A stretch of DNA of 33,815 bases from an uncultured Methanomicrobiales archaeon. Its GTDB lineage: Archaea; Thermoplasmatota; Thermoplasmata; Methanomassiliicoccales; Methanomethylophilaceae. The translations under genes were made by a program, and so were the position numbers. Location: positions 1 through 33,815 of the forward strand of contig CALAVG010000255.1 of assembly GCA_937892275.1 (NCBI GenBank). Direction: 5' to 3'. Shown here one piece after another: positions 6,721 through 15,756 of the stretch. A model generated the notes under the pieces. The model saw nothing but the letters and a program-made list of their open reading frames with translations, did no database searches and was not told the origin of the DNA. Every line of letters starts with the position of its first letter. Position 1 is the stretch's first letter.

Positions 6721-7842
6721 TCACCATTCGAATCCGTCGTACGCCATGTCTGCGATGACGTCCTTGGACTTCTCTCTCTTGTCCTGGTGCTCTTCCAGGA
6801 ACACGTTGATCTTCTGCGTGAGGCACTGCTTGCACTCCCCGCAGAGGATCTCCCCGTTGCGGCACTTGCGGGCGATCTCGTTGATCTCGTCGTCGCTGTG
6901 CTCGAACATGAAGTAGTTGTACTTGAATACGGCGCAGACCTCGGGATTTCCTCCCTTCTCCCTCTGCTCCTCCACGCTGACGCATCCGCCTGTGAATGCC
7001 CTTCCCACCTTCTTCTTCACCTGCTTGGGTGTGTCGGTGGTATAGATTGTTGCGTTCTCGTCAGAGGACGACATCTTGTCCCCTCCGGCCAGACCGGGCA
7101 TCATCTTGCAGCAAATCAGCGAGGGTTTGGGGAATCCCAATCCGGGTGCGACATCCCTGCAGACCCTGAAGTGGGGGTCCTGATCGATGCCGCAGGGGAT
7201 GATCACAGGCACCTGCTTCCCAGCATCCACCGAGGGCAGGAATGCGGGTGCGGACTGCATCGCGGTGAAGAATATCGAACCGATGTTCGTAGAGTTGTCG
7301 AATCCGAACACCGCCTTCGCGGTGGAGAACGTGATCTTCTTTGCCACGCTGAGGGCGATGGGATACAGCTTCTCGATGTTCTTCGTGTTGACGATGATCT
7401 TCGTCTTCTTGGGGTCGAATCCCAGTGCGATGAAATCAAGGGCGTTCTGATATGCCATCGAAGTTGTGTCCTCCAATGTGAGATCCTTGAACAGGAACTT
7501 CTCGTCGTTGGTCATCTGGAAGATCATGTTGACCCCGAACGTATCCTGCATCCACTTGTTGAACATCCATGGCATGAGGTGTCCCAGGTGGGTGTTCCCG
7601 GAGGGCCCCCTTCCGGTGTAGATGGTGAACCTGTTGCCCTTGTCGTACTCATCCAGAAGCCATTTCACGTCCCTGTGGGTGTAGAATATTCCGCGCTTGA
7701 GCATCGGGTGCAGTTCGCCGTACGTGGAGAGCCTTTCCATCAGTGCATCATCGATGGGGCTTGTACCGAACTTCTGCATCAGGAGGTCGTAATCGATCTC
7801 TCCTTTGACTTCCCACGGTGTTACCGTGAATTCCTCTGGCAT
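6721..7842 (-). CDS. trpS: Tryptophanyl-tRNA synthetase
   Basis: Class I synthetase charging tRNA-Trp; 373 residues, archaeal/eukaryotic type. The HIGH-equivalent is 'GRGPSGNTHLGHLMP' at 77-91 and the KMSKS-equivalent is KMSSS at 256-260. The C-terminal domain has four clustered cysteines around 'CRNGEILCGECKQC', a possible metal site. A palindromic TATA box TTTATAAA lies at 7866-7873, about 27 bases from ATG 7842, so the message is probably leaderless. First gene of the trpS-pheS operon. Confidence 0.96.
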   Translation of the reverse strand: MPEEFTVTPWEVKGEIDYDLLMQKFGTSPIDDALMERLSTYGELHPMLKRGIFYTHRDVKWLLDEYDKGNRFTIYTGRGPSGNTHLGHLMPWMFNKWMQDTFGVNMIFQMTNDEKFLFKDLTLEDTTSMAYQNALDFIALGFDPKKTKIIVNTKNIEKLYPIALSVAKKITFSTAKAVFGFDNSTNIGSIFFTAMQSAPAFLPSVDAGKQVPVIIPCGIDQDPHFRVCRDVAPGLGFPKPSLICCKMMPGLAGGDKMSSSDENATIYTTDTPKQVKKKVGRAFTGGCVSVEEQREKGGNPEVCAVFKYNYFMFEHSDDEINEIARKCRNGEILCGECKQCLTQKINVFLEEHQDKREKSKDVIADMAYDGFEW

Positions 7843-7863
7843 GATTCCGGGTTATCGAGTGTT

Positions 7864-7876
7864 CATTTATAAATAG
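7864..7876 (-). promoter_or_regulatory. TATA box of trpS-pheS
   Basis: TTTATAAA (7866-7873) is palindromic and centred about 27 bases upstream of ATG 7842, which predicts a leaderless transcript. Confidence 0.6.
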
Positions 7877-7977
7877 AACGCGAGCGCGTAATCAAGGCGG
7901 AGAGGACCTTCCGAAGCCAGGTCAGTGGCGTACCTTCCCCCGAACGTACCAAATACTCCTACGCTTATCGCCGATGC

Positions 7978-8421
7978 ATGTGGAAGATCCTCGGCAAGGA
8001 AGCGATCTATATCGATATCCCGGAAACATGGAAGAAAGGTATGCTAGAACTCTCACCCGATACTGAAGCGGGCAAAAGGTTCAAGGAGATCCTATCCCAG
8101 TCGAAGGTCGAGTACATCTTCAACTCGCAGACGCTCGAGCACACCTTCTTCATCAGGTTGGACGATGCGATCACCCCCGAGGAGATCCAGTCCATGGCCG
8201 ATGTATCGCTCGAGATCCTCAAGGCCCTTGAGATCCCCGTCGTGGAGATCGAGGAGACCGTTCAGAGGTACCAGGTCATCATCACCAACTACCATGAACC
8301 CGAGCTAATCGGGTTGAACAAGACCCCAGGAATGTCGTCCGGACAGGTCTTCATGCCCATCATCAGCTCGCTCGATTCACCCGGCAGGATGAACAAGAAG
8401 TTCAGCGGTTCCGAATTCTGA
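7978..8421 (+). CDS. Conserved-looking protein of unknown function
   Basis: A 147-residue soluble protein with no signal peptide or membrane segment and no family I recognise. It reads as alternating beta and alpha elements ('IYIDIPETW', 'VEYIFNSQTLEHTFFIRLD', 'PEEIQSMADVSLEILKAL'), then a loop-rich C-terminus with GMSSGQVF. Codon use matches the neighbours. It stands alone, and its end overlaps the convergent membrane-protein gene by 20 bases. I saw no clear ribosome-binding site; the message may be leaderless. Confidence 0.7.
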   Translation: MWKILGKEAIYIDIPETWKKGMLELSPDTEAGKRFKEILSQSKVEYIFNSQTLEHTFFIRLDDAITPEEIQSMADVSLEILKALEIPVVEIEETVQRYQVIITNYHEPELIGLNKTPGMSSGQVFMPIISSLDSPGRMNKKFSGSEF

Positions 8422-9463
8422 CGTCGGTCGAGAAGCTCTCCGAAGGGTTCCTCCTGGGAGTTCCTGGCACATCGTCCTTCATGGAAGACTTAGCGTACGG
8501 ACTGTAACCGGAATAGACTCCTGTGGGATGGAACTTGGCCCAGCGATCGTAGATGTCGTTGACGAGCGGAAGCTCGCTCACGGAGAAGTGCAGCAACGAA
8601 GAAGCACCGACCATCAAGAGCATCATCGCAGTGGTCATGAGTGCGAAGAATACGTTCTCGACACCGGCCCATTCCGCGGATATGATTATGATTAATGCGA
8701 TGATGGTAGGGACTGCCGTCTTCTTTGCGCTCATTAGGAATCCGTCGTAAAGGCGGAACTCCCTGTGGCCCTCTCCGACCCTGGCGTTCACCCTGTCGTA
8801 GATTGTCCAAGGTACTACCAGCATGGTCATGTACATGATGATGGTGAATGTCACTATCGGAAGGCCTTCCGTCTCCACCGATACGCTGGTGTCCATGAAG
8901 ACGTACATCCACAGGAACAGGCAGAGCAGCATCGAAACGGCCATCGAGGAGACTATGCTCTTCACCGGGATTCTTGATCTGGAATAATCCCTGTCGATCC
9001 TGATGTCCCTCATATCCATTCCCGGAGGGATGCAGAACAGGAATGCGACAGCCCTGTCCGTCAGATTCCTCTTGCCGGAATCGATCAGCTCCATCTTTCT
9101 CATTATTGGATAGAACATGCGCCTCTGCAAGATCTCCGCCATGACCGCCACACCTTCGGATCCCAACAGCAGATAGAGCACGAAGAAGATGCCTTCGGGT
9201 ATCAGGAAATAAGTCAGTGCCAGCACGGCGATCGAGATCACACCGGGGATGATCCTGCGGTTGATGACATAGGAATAGATGCCTGCTGCCAAGAAGGGGA
9301 CGGTAAGCACCGGGGATGCAGTATAGAGTGTGAACGAACCGTCAATCACCAGATAGATGTAGACTATCGCGGATGCTAAAAGTAGCACCATGAATGCCAG
9401 GGACACCTTTATGTCCAAAGGCCTCAGCAGCGATAGACCGTCATCAGAGGGACCGAACTTCAT
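8402..9463 (-). CDS. Polytopic membrane protein of unknown function
   Basis: 353 residues from ATG 9463, which overlaps the upstream stop (ATGA) and follows GGAGAG; a longer reading from ATG 9478 is possible. About eight hydrophobic segments are visible: roughly four in the first 110 residues ('FMVLLLASAIVYIYLVI' and following), two around 170-225, and two around 245-290. A charged segment with 'RDIRIDRDYSRSRIP' separates the halves, and the last 60 residues are hydrophilic and probably cytoplasmic. I do not recognise the family. It is coupled to the small protein upstream. Confidence 0.75.
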   Translation of the reverse strand: MKFGPSDDGLSLLRPLDIKVSLAFMVLLLASAIVYIYLVIDGSFTLYTASPVLTVPFLAAGIYSYVINRRIIPGVISIAVLALTYFLIPEGIFFVLYLLLGSEGVAVMAEILQRRMFYPIMRKMELIDSGKRNLTDRAVAFLFCIPPGMDMRDIRIDRDYSRSRIPVKSIVSSMAVSMLLCLFLWMYVFMDTSVSVETEGLPIVTFTIIMYMTMLVVPWTIYDRVNARVGEGHREFRLYDGFLMSAKKTAVPTIIALIIIISAEWAGVENVFFALMTTAMMLLMVGASSLLHFSVSELPLVNDIYDRWAKFHPTGVYSGYSPYAKSSMKDDVPGTPRRNPSESFSTDVRIRNR

Positions 9464-9798
9464 TTTCTCTCCATCCATGCTTCCAATGTCACATTTGCCT
9501 TGTCCCCGCGGAACACGCCTAGGATTACTCCCATACTCTTGTGCTTCTCCGTAGGATACGGCCCGAGGACTATCTCCTTCTGCTTGTCCTTGTGCTGAAC
9601 GGCGGAACCGTCCTCCCTGGCAATCACTATATCGACGGGTATGTCAGATTTCACGCTCACATACAGCACATGGTTCGGCTTGACCGTCAATTCGACGGGG
9701 TACACGTTACGGTAGAGGCCGTCCGCGGTGGGATCGAATTCTCCCACTATGAATGTCTCCGGCCCGTATACCTGTGTCCTCTTCTCGAAAATAGACAT
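9460..9798 (-). CDS. Small beta-rich protein of unknown function
   Basis: 112 residues from ATG 9798; TTG 9810 is a weaker alternative. There is no signal peptide. The sequence alternates strands ('YPVELTVKPNHVLYVSVKS', 'DIPVDIVIAREDGS', 'KEIVLGPYP', 'GVILGVFRGDKANVTLEAW'), suggesting a beta-sandwich somewhat like GOLD or emp24-type domains; that likeness is weak. A TATA-like AATTATAT at about 9831-9838 gives a very short leader. Its stop overlaps the start of the membrane protein, so the two probably act together. Confidence 0.68.
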   Translation of the reverse strand: MSIFEKRTQVYGPETFIVGEFDPTADGLYRNVYPVELTVKPNHVLYVSVKSDIPVDIVIAREDGSAVQHKDKQKEIVLGPYPTEKHKSMGVILGVFRGDKANVTLEAWMERK

Positions 9799-9853
9799 GA
9801 CGATCAACAACTGAATCGTGTAGGTCAGATATAATTTGGCGGTAGAATCGGCC

Positions 9854-10849
9854 TCAGCTCAGAAACTCCGGTTCCCCGCTGAACTCCTCCAGATCGGTGG
9901 AGTACTTCCACATCTTGGGGTAGTGGCCCTCATCCATGAAGACCCTCTCCGTGTCAACGGCCTTGCCTTGGGATGTCGCCATGATCTTCGATGATGACAT
10001 TGCCATCCTCCCGATGGCGATTAGCTCTCCCCTTACGGTCATCATGGCTACAAGGGCATTCTTGCGGATATCGTCGTCGAGCATATGGATTCCCTGGATG
10101 TTCAGATCCGCACCGTGGCAGATAGCATCCACCGCAGTGGCCTTGACGACGATCTTTGGCAACGGTTCAACGAGTACCTCCATGGGCATGATCATACTAC
10201 GGAGCCAATCCTCGCGTCCGTTCTGTTGCCAGAACACGTATGCGTCCCTGATGTCCTGAAGCGTATGTGCGCGGGCCTCGTTCATCTTACCTGAACGTGA
10301 ACGCCTGAGTTCGACCATGTTCGCGCCACATCCGAGAACATCGCCGACATCAACACAGAGCGTCCTGGCATATGTTCCGGCATCGCATTCCATCCTGAAC
10401 AGTACGTCCCTTCCCCTTATGTCGAGGATCTCGAGCTCCTTGATGGTACGTATCCTCAGCTGGCGCTTGATCGAAGACCTCACAGGAGGCAGCTGGTAGA
10501 TCTTCCCGACGAACTCCTTGAAGACCTTCCTGATCCTGTCCTCCGGACGGTCGCCGTGGAGCCTCATCAGACATATGTATTCCTTATCCGAAGAAAGAAC
10601 GATGTCCGTGAGCCTTGTGGCCTTTCCCAAAGTAACAGGGAGTACTCCGCTCACATAGGGATCCAATGTTCCTCCGTGACCGACCTTCTCGGCCTTCAGG
10701 GCATCCCTCACCCAAGCTGTCGCCTGATGGGACGTAGGGCCGGAGGGCTTGTCAAGAATGATCACACCGCCCTTCAGGAGTTCTCCCACAGAACGGTCCG
10801 ACGGCCTCTTTCCCCATTTGTCGGGGATAGCGTTCGGATCCTTGATCAT
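9854..10849 (-). CDS. truB: tRNA pseudouridine synthase, Cbf5/TruB family with PUA domain
   Basis: Makes pseudouridine, in archaea both as tRNA U55 synthase and as the catalytic subunit of box H/ACA RNPs. The catalytic aspartate lies in 'GHGGTLDPYVSGVLPV' (about 78-93), preceded by 'ILDKPSGPTSHQ'. 'GTYARTLCVDVG' and a C-terminal PUA domain (about 245-325, with 'AVDAICHGADLNIQGI') follow. Length 331 fits archaeal Cbf5. ATG 10849 shares one base with the stop of cmk; a TTG one codon upstream is less likely. Last gene of the superoperon. Confidence 0.93.
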   Translation of the reverse strand: MIKDPNAIPDKWGKRPSDRSVGELLKGGVIILDKPSGPTSHQATAWVRDALKAEKVGHGGTLDPYVSGVLPVTLGKATRLTDIVLSSDKEYICLMRLHGDRPEDRIRKVFKEFVGKIYQLPPVRSSIKRQLRIRTIKELEILDIRGRDVLFRMECDAGTYARTLCVDVGDVLGCGANMVELRRSRSGKMNEARAHTLQDIRDAYVFWQQNGREDWLRSMIMPMEVLVEPLPKIVVKATAVDAICHGADLNIQGIHMLDDDIRKNALVAMMTVRGELIAIGRMAMSSSKIMATSQGKAVDTERVFMDEGHYPKMWKYSTDLEEFSGEPEFLS

Positions 10850-11382
10850 CAATTCGATCCACTCACACCTTCGATGATGCGTTCGACCACCTGGTCCGGG
10901 TCCAGTGTATCGGTGTCGACCACAAGGTCGTATACACTGAGGTCCTCGATGTCTATGTCATAGTACATCTTGTATCTCTTGGCCTCTGACCTTTGCCTGT
11001 CCACGGTCTTGGCACGTGCTTCCTCGAGGGTCTCTCCCTCGCGCACTCCGATCCTGGACATGCGGACCTCGGGACTTGCGTTCAGATATACCTTGAATGC
11101 CGGGATATCGTTGCGCGCACACATGTACGCGGATAATCTTGATTCCAGGATGATATCCTCGTTCGCTCTGGCGATCTCCAGGATACGGGAGTCTATCATC
11201 TTGTCGATAGAAGGGTCCTTCTCGGCTATCGCACCGAGTTCACCCAATGAAAGGTTTTTTTCTGCAGCAAGCTGCCGGAATATCTTACCGAAGACTACTG
11301 ATTCGAGTCCTAGTCTTTCCGACAGTTTGCTGCAGGCGGTCGTCTTCCCGGATCCGGGAGGACCGCTTATGGTTATTCTCAT
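10849..11382 (-). CDS. cmk: Cytidylate kinase, archaeal type
   Basis: Phosphorylates CMP and dCMP. The 177-residue protein starts with the P-loop 'ISGPPGSGKTT' (4-14). It has 'DIILESRLSAYM' and 'FKVYLNASPEVRMSRIGVRE' (lid and base-binding regions) and a basic 'RQRSEAKRYKMYYDIDIEDL', all typical of the short archaeal enzyme. It lies between the insertase gene (4-base overlap) and truB (1-base overlap), the usual archaeal order. Confidence 0.94.
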   Translation of the reverse strand: MRITISGPPGSGKTTACSKLSERLGLESVVFGKIFRQLAAEKNLSLGELGAIAEKDPSIDKMIDSRILEIARANEDIILESRLSAYMCARNDIPAFKVYLNASPEVRMSRIGVREGETLEEARAKTVDRQRSEAKRYKMYYDIDIEDLSVYDLVVDTDTLDPDQVVERIIEGVSGSN

Positions 11383-12119
11383 TCGATCTCAGCTCTCTGC
11401 GCTTCTGCATCGAGTCTCTTGAGCTCCTTCTTCAGGAGGTAGAGCCTGATCAATCTGTTCTCGACCTGTCCGATGGGCAGGGTGACCATTATGTAGAGTA
11501 TCAGCCAGAGCGGCATGGAGAGGAATACCGATCCTGTGAGATCGACGTTTCCGCACCAGGGAAGCTCTATGATCGGCCTGTTGTCCGGGCTGAAGTAGGC
11601 TCCAGGGTCGTCCACGGTACCAGTGTTGACGAAGTACCATGCCCAGGCGATGATCGGAATGAAGATCACCATGGTGAATGGCATGACCTTCATCATATCA
11701 GTGCTCTGCTGCATGGAGGCTTCCATCATCTGGGGCTGCATCTCCTCCAACTTCTTCATCTTGAAGAGGTTGTTCTCGATCCTAGCCTGACGGAACTCCC
11801 TGTTGAAGTCGCTCTGTATCTGCTGATTCCTGGCGGTCTTCAGGGGATCCTGCATGAAGCTCCTGATGACCGTGGTGATCAGGATGGCGATCGTACAGAC
11901 GAGCATGATGGAGATCATGGGGTACTGAGGAGTACCTGTACTGTCTGTGAACGCCAGTATCCCGAACACCACATCCAGGGCACCACCGATTTCCATCCTG
12001 AACTGCACGGTGATCATAGAGACTGCCATGATCACGAGCATCGTGATGAGCATCCTGGTCATCGACGTATTGTTCATCGCCGGTGCCTGTACGTTACCTG
12101 GTGTGCCTGGATTTGCCAT
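11379..12119 (-). CDS. EMC3/TMCO1-type (DUF106) Oxa1-superfamily insertase
   Basis: Archaeal members of the Oxa1/YidC/EMC3/TMCO1 superfamily help insert membrane proteins and are routinely encoded next to secY. The 246-residue protein has a hydrophobic segment at about 22-55, another at about 68-88, a cytoplasmic coiled coil rich in charged residues and methionine ('FNREFRQARIENNLFKMKKLEEMQPQMM', about 105-135), then two further membrane segments (about 145-165 and 200-220) and a basic tail. The start lies 4 bases after the secY stop. The assignment comes from topology and context. Confidence 0.88.
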   Translation of the reverse strand: MANPGTPGNVQAPAMNNTSMTRMLITMLVIMAVSMITVQFRMEIGGALDVVFGILAFTDSTGTPQYPMISIMLVCTIAILITTVIRSFMQDPLKTARNQQIQSDFNREFRQARIENNLFKMKKLEEMQPQMMEASMQQSTDMMKVMPFTMVIFIPIIAWAWYFVNTGTVDDPGAYFSPDNRPIIELPWCGNVDLTGSVFLSMPLWLILYIMVTLPIGQVENRLIRLYLLKKELKRLDAEAQRAEIE

Positions 12120-12123
12120 TTAT

Positions 12124-13650
12124 TCACTCTCCGCCGAAGAATCCTCTCATCATCGGGTTCATCTCCATCATCTGCTCGCGGCCCATGGCCTCGTAGAAGT
12201 GGATGATGATACCAACGGTCAGCAGCACTCCGGTACCGCTCGCGTTTCCTGTTGTTCCGACCATGTCGGCGAAGGCCGCGAGGGCCCCTACGATTGCTCC
12301 TGACATCACGGTGATTGTGGGGATATATCTCTCGAGCACACGCTTCAGCACACGGGGATCCCTACGGAATCCGGGCATCTGCATACCGCTCCTCTGAATC
12401 TGCTTGGCCACTGCCTCGGGTCCGAGGTTAGTGGTCTCCACCCAGAACTTAGCGAACAGGATCGATCCCATGACCATGACCGTGAAGTACACAAGCACGT
12501 GTGCGATGTGCTGCAACGGTCCGTGGATTCCGTCACCATATGTAGCGGGGTCCACTATGGGCATCAACCAGCTCGACAGTCCTGTGGGTGCCGATAGATA
12601 CCATGCCAATCCGGCTGCTGCGGACGTCGATCCTTCCTCGAAGTATCCGATCGCGCTATTACCTCCAATCAGCGGGATTCCGCTGAGGAAACTGTTGCTA
12701 TAGAGCAGCAGGGCAATCATGCTGATGATTGCCAGCAGTGCTGACATCAAGATGACAGGGATGTTGCTTGCGTACAGCAGTTTGATGGGGTAACGACCGC
12801 GTGCTCCTCTCGCGTTGCCGTGAGACAAGGGCAGCTCGATACGTGTCGATTCGAGATAGGCCACGACGAAGAAGATCGCCAATGTTCCTATCAACGCGAT
12901 TACGGGGTTCGGACTTCCCAGGAAGAGTGACTCATATCCATATGAGGACATCTCCGAAGGCGACAGCGTGAACGCATAGTACAGCGCTCTGGGTATTGTT
13001 CCGGCAGGGACCGACATAGATCCCATGTCGACCATCTCCCAGTTGAACGTACCAGTGAATAGTTGCTGAGCTACTCCTGCAGCGATGAACAGTGAGATAC
13101 CGCTTCCGATACCCCATTTAGACACCACTTCGTCCATCATGAAGATGATATATGATCCTATGAACAGCTGCAGGATGAGCAACAGCCTTCCTCCGAATCC
13201 GCCTATGGCGTTCGTGAGTCCCTCTGAGGGGGAGAGGTATCCCGCGACCTGCGGGATTGCCTCGAAGATGATCATCACTATTACCAGCAGCTTGAGGACT
13301 GACTGATAGCAAGCCTTGTCCTCGCGCTTTGAGAGGTCGAGTTTTATGATCTTAGCACCGACGAACAGCTGCATTATAATTGAAGCTGTAACAATCGGTC
13401 CGATACCGAGTTGCAGTAGCGATCCGGAAGCTCCTGCCATTATGGTTCTGTACTGTGCGAACATGTCCAGCATGGACTCCCTGTCCAGACCGTACAGATA
13501 TACGTTCGTCATGACGAAGTAGATCACCAATATGGCGATTACCCACATCATCTTCGTCCTGAAGTGCACGTGGCCTTCAGGTCTCTTAACGGATGGTAAC
13601 CTGTCAGAGTACGGTTTTATCTTGTATAGCAGACTCTGTGTCTCTTCCAT
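12124..13650 (-). CDS. secY: Protein translocase subunit SecY (Sec61 alpha)
   Basis: Channel of the Sec translocon, which exports proteins and inserts membrane proteins. The 508 residues hold about ten membrane segments. Recognisable parts are the N-terminal 'DRLPSVKRPEGHVHFRTKMMW', the plug-region 'AGASGSLLQLGIGPIVTASI', and the basic loops 'IELPLSHGNARGARGRYPIKLLY' and 'MQMPGFRRDPRVLKRVLERYIP' that contact the ribosome. It follows the L15 gene by 23 bases, the usual archaeal location. Confidence 0.97.
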   Translation of the reverse strand: MEETQSLLYKIKPYSDRLPSVKRPEGHVHFRTKMMWVIAILVIYFVMTNVYLYGLDRESMLDMFAQYRTIMAGASGSLLQLGIGPIVTASIIMQLFVGAKIIKLDLSKREDKACYQSVLKLLVIVMIIFEAIPQVAGYLSPSEGLTNAIGGFGGRLLLILQLFIGSYIIFMMDEVVSKWGIGSGISLFIAAGVAQQLFTGTFNWEMVDMGSMSVPAGTIPRALYYAFTLSPSEMSSYGYESLFLGSPNPVIALIGTLAIFFVVAYLESTRIELPLSHGNARGARGRYPIKLLYASNIPVILMSALLAIISMIALLLYSNSFLSGIPLIGGNSAIGYFEEGSTSAAAGLAWYLSAPTGLSSWLMPIVDPATYGDGIHGPLQHIAHVLVYFTVMVMGSILFAKFWVETTNLGPEAVAKQIQRSGMQMPGFRRDPRVLKRVLERYIPTITVMSGAIVGALAAFADMVGTTGNASGTGVLLTVGIIIHFYEAMGREQMMEMNPMMRGFFGGE

Positions 13651-13673
13651 CTCTTTCTACCTTCCCGATATCC

Positions 13674-14096
13674 TCACTCGGCGATCGATCCGCCTGCAGC
13701 CACGATCTTGTCGCGGGCTTTCTCGGATACGGATTCGACTGTCACGTTGACCGCGAAATCGATGTTTCCGTTTCCGAGCAGCTTATCGATGCCTGCTTCC
13801 GTGAGGTCGAGCTTATACGCGTCGCCCTCTTTGGAAGCGAATCCCATGTTGACGAAGGTCTCGATCTTCTCGGAGAGCTCTCCGACATTGATCGTACGGT
13901 TCGCCTCGACCGTGCACTGGGGTCTCTTGAACCCGTGGCGGCCGAAGTAGTTCCTGTCCTCCTTCAACATTCCGATCTTCCCGGTCTTGCCGTATCCGGC
14001 CATACCGTGTCCACCGATGATACCTGCTCCACGTCCGGATTTCTTTCCGCGTCCGTGTGTCCTGTATCCTCTGAATTTCTTGGTTCTGCTTGGCAT
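13674..14096 (-). CDS. rpl15: Ribosomal protein uL15
   Basis: Large-subunit protein of 140 residues. The glycine- and lysine-rich N-terminus (KKFRGYRTHGRGKKSGRGAG) is the extended rRNA-binding tail typical of L15. The globular C-terminal part has 'DKIVAAGGSI' near its end. It starts 10 bases after the L30 stop and is followed by secY. Confidence 0.96.
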   Translation of the reverse strand: MPSRTKKFRGYRTHGRGKKSGRGAGIIGGHGMAGYGKTGKIGMLKEDRNYFGRHGFKRPQCTVEANRTINVGELSEKIETFVNMGFASKEGDAYKLDLTEAGIDKLLGNGNIDFAVNVTVESVSEKARDKIVAAGGSIAE

Positions 14097-14106
14097 TTCT
14101 CACACC

Positions 14107-14577
14107 TCAGATCATCCTGTTGACGAGGTCGTTGATCTTTGCGCCCCTGTATCCGAGTGCTCCTCCGTTCTGGAATGAGCGCTTGTTACCCTCGTATCCC
14201 TTGACGGGAGGGTGGAGGCGGAAGATGGGCTTTGCGCCCATTACGTCCTTCATCTTGTAGTTGTTCTCGATGATGGCCTTGGCCATCTCGTCGACTGTCG
14301 CGAACTCCGAGTTCTCCTTGAGATAGGCGTCGTCGAGTGCCTTGTCACCTACGACCTTTCCGCGGGCGCGGATAAGTGCGGCGAGGGTTGCCTCGTCGAT
14401 CTCTCCCCATGTGCAGTAATCCTTGATTACCTGGAGCATTCCCTTTGTAGAGGGGTTCTCGGGGATCACGGCGCAGTTGTTGACCTTGTTCAGGCCAAGG
14501 AGTCCCATGGTGTACTCGATGTTGTAGTTGACATCGGGCTGACCGCGTACACGGATAACACAGTATGTCATCTTCAT
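14107..14577 (-). CDS. rpl30: Ribosomal protein uL30
   Basis: 156 residues, the longer archaeal/eukaryotic form. The N-terminal 'YCVIRVRGQPDV' and 'MGLLGLNKVNNCAVIPENPSTKGML' are the family core, and 'IFRLHPPVKGYEGNKRSFQNGG' is the archaeal C-terminal extension. ATG 14577 overlaps the S5 stop by four bases; an internal ATG at 14571 is possible. Confidence 0.96.
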   Translation of the reverse strand: MKMTYCVIRVRGQPDVNYNIEYTMGLLGLNKVNNCAVIPENPSTKGMLQVIKDYCTWGEIDEATLAALIRARGKVVGDKALDDAYLKENSEFATVDEMAKAIIENNYKMKDVMGAKPIFRLHPPVKGYEGNKRSFQNGGALGYRGAKINDLVNRMI

Positions 14578-15254
14578 TCCTCCTCTGCGTCGATTTCGGT
14601 CTCAGCGAACTTGATGCCGGTGGGACCGGAGACGATGTTCAGGTTCTTGGCCTGGTCATCGGTGACTCTCATGCGTGATGTCATCTTCAGGGCCTCGAAG
14701 GTTGCCATGGCGTAGTTGACCTTGGTCTTCGTGTTGCCCCTTGCGAATCCCCATGCGTCGTGGACACCGGCAAGGGTCAACAGACTCTTGGCGACATCTC
14801 CGACTGCGAGGGACACTCCGCGGGGTGCAGGCTTGAGTGTGACGGTGACGGATCCGGTGGATCCGGCGACCTCGAAAGGCAGGCTGTGGGGGTTTCCACA
14901 TCCGCACTGCCAGGAACCGCAGCCCCTCTTGATCTCGATTATGTTCAGCTTTGCGTTGTCGATAGCCTTCTTGATGGAAGGTCCGACCTCTTTTCCCTTG
15001 GCCCTTCCGTAGCCGATGAATCCGTCGCCGTTTCCAACGATACATGTCACGGCGAACCTGACCCTCCTACCGGAGTCAGTCATCCTCTGAACCATGTTCA
15101 GGTCGATGACTTCGTCCTGAAGGTCGGGGAGCAGGATGTCCACGATCTCTGGCTCACGGAGAGGCAGTTTGGTCGCCAGGGCGTCGCTCATCGTTGTGAT
15201 CTCGCCGTTGAGGACCATCTGTCCGAGTCTTGTCTTAGGAACCCAGTCAGTCAT
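14574..15254 (-). CDS. rps5: Ribosomal protein uS5
   Basis: 226 residues. Small-subunit protein near the decoding site with a double-stranded-RNA-binding fold: 'VRFAVTCIVGNGDGFIGYGR' then 'AKGKEVGPSIKKAIDNAKLN'. The segment 'GCGSWQCGCGNPHSLPF' holds three cysteines, as in other archaeal S5 proteins. It starts 1 base after the L18 stop. Confidence 0.96.
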   Translation of the reverse strand: MTDWVPKTRLGQMVLNGEITTMSDALATKLPLREPEIVDILLPDLQDEVIDLNMVQRMTDSGRRVRFAVTCIVGNGDGFIGYGRAKGKEVGPSIKKAIDNAKLNIIEIKRGCGSWQCGCGNPHSLPFEVAGSTGSVTVTLKPAPRGVSLAVGDVAKSLLTLAGVHDAWGFARGNTKTKVNYAMATFEALKMTSRMRVTDDQAKNLNIVSGPTGIKFAETEIDAEEE

Positions 15255-15255
15255 T

Positions 15256-15756
15256 TTAATCAGCCTCCATCTTCTGTTTTATGCTGTCGATTGCAGCTTC
15301 GATCTTGTCATCGATATGCTTTCCCTTCAGCCTGTCCTCCTCGGGGAGAACGTCCTCGCTGCAGGGTACCTCGAGTCCGGCTTCGATCATTCCGGCAACT
15401 GTGGCGAAGAGGACTCCGCCGTGCTGGACATGCTGCATACCGATATCGAGGACTGCGTACTCGATGCCTTCTTTCATCGCCCTCTTACCTGCAAGGTATC
15501 CGACCAGGTATGCTGCGGGGATCGATGAGCAGGAGTACTCCCAGCCCATTGCCTTCAGTTCCCTGGTGGTCGCGGACGCGATGACTTTGTCTCCCTCCAT
15601 CGCGAAGTCCACGAACTGGATGGAGATGTTCTTGTTGGACCTCCTTACGACTGCCCTGGTCTCTCTCGCTGTGAGGAGCTTCTTACGGGTGTAGTAGTCG
15701 GTACGGAGTTCTCTTCTTCTGCGGAACGCAACTTTGTATCTAGGTCCTGTTGCCAT
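15256..15756 (-). CDS. rpl18: Ribosomal protein uL18
   Basis: 166 residues; binds 5S rRNA. It starts with the basic 'ATGPRYKVAFRRRRELRTDY' typical of archaeal L18 and continues with 'YLVGYLAGKRAMKEGIEYAVLDIG'. It shares one base with the L19e stop and ends in TAA, unlike most neighbours, which use TGA. Confidence 0.96.
   Translation of the reverse strand: MATGPRYKVAFRRRRELRTDYYTRKKLLTARETRAVVRRSNKNISIQFVDFAMEGDKVIASATTRELKAMGWEYSCSSIPAAYLVGYLAGKRAMKEGIEYAVLDIGMQHVQHGGVLFATVAGMIEAGLEVPCSEDVLPEEDRLKGKHIDDKIEAAIDSIKQKMEAD

Noticed and set aside
6715..7872. 385-codon open frame on the plus strand
   Set aside because: It is the complement of trpS, whose motifs are clear; the antisense frame has the usual Leu/Val/His/Asp-rich mirror composition.
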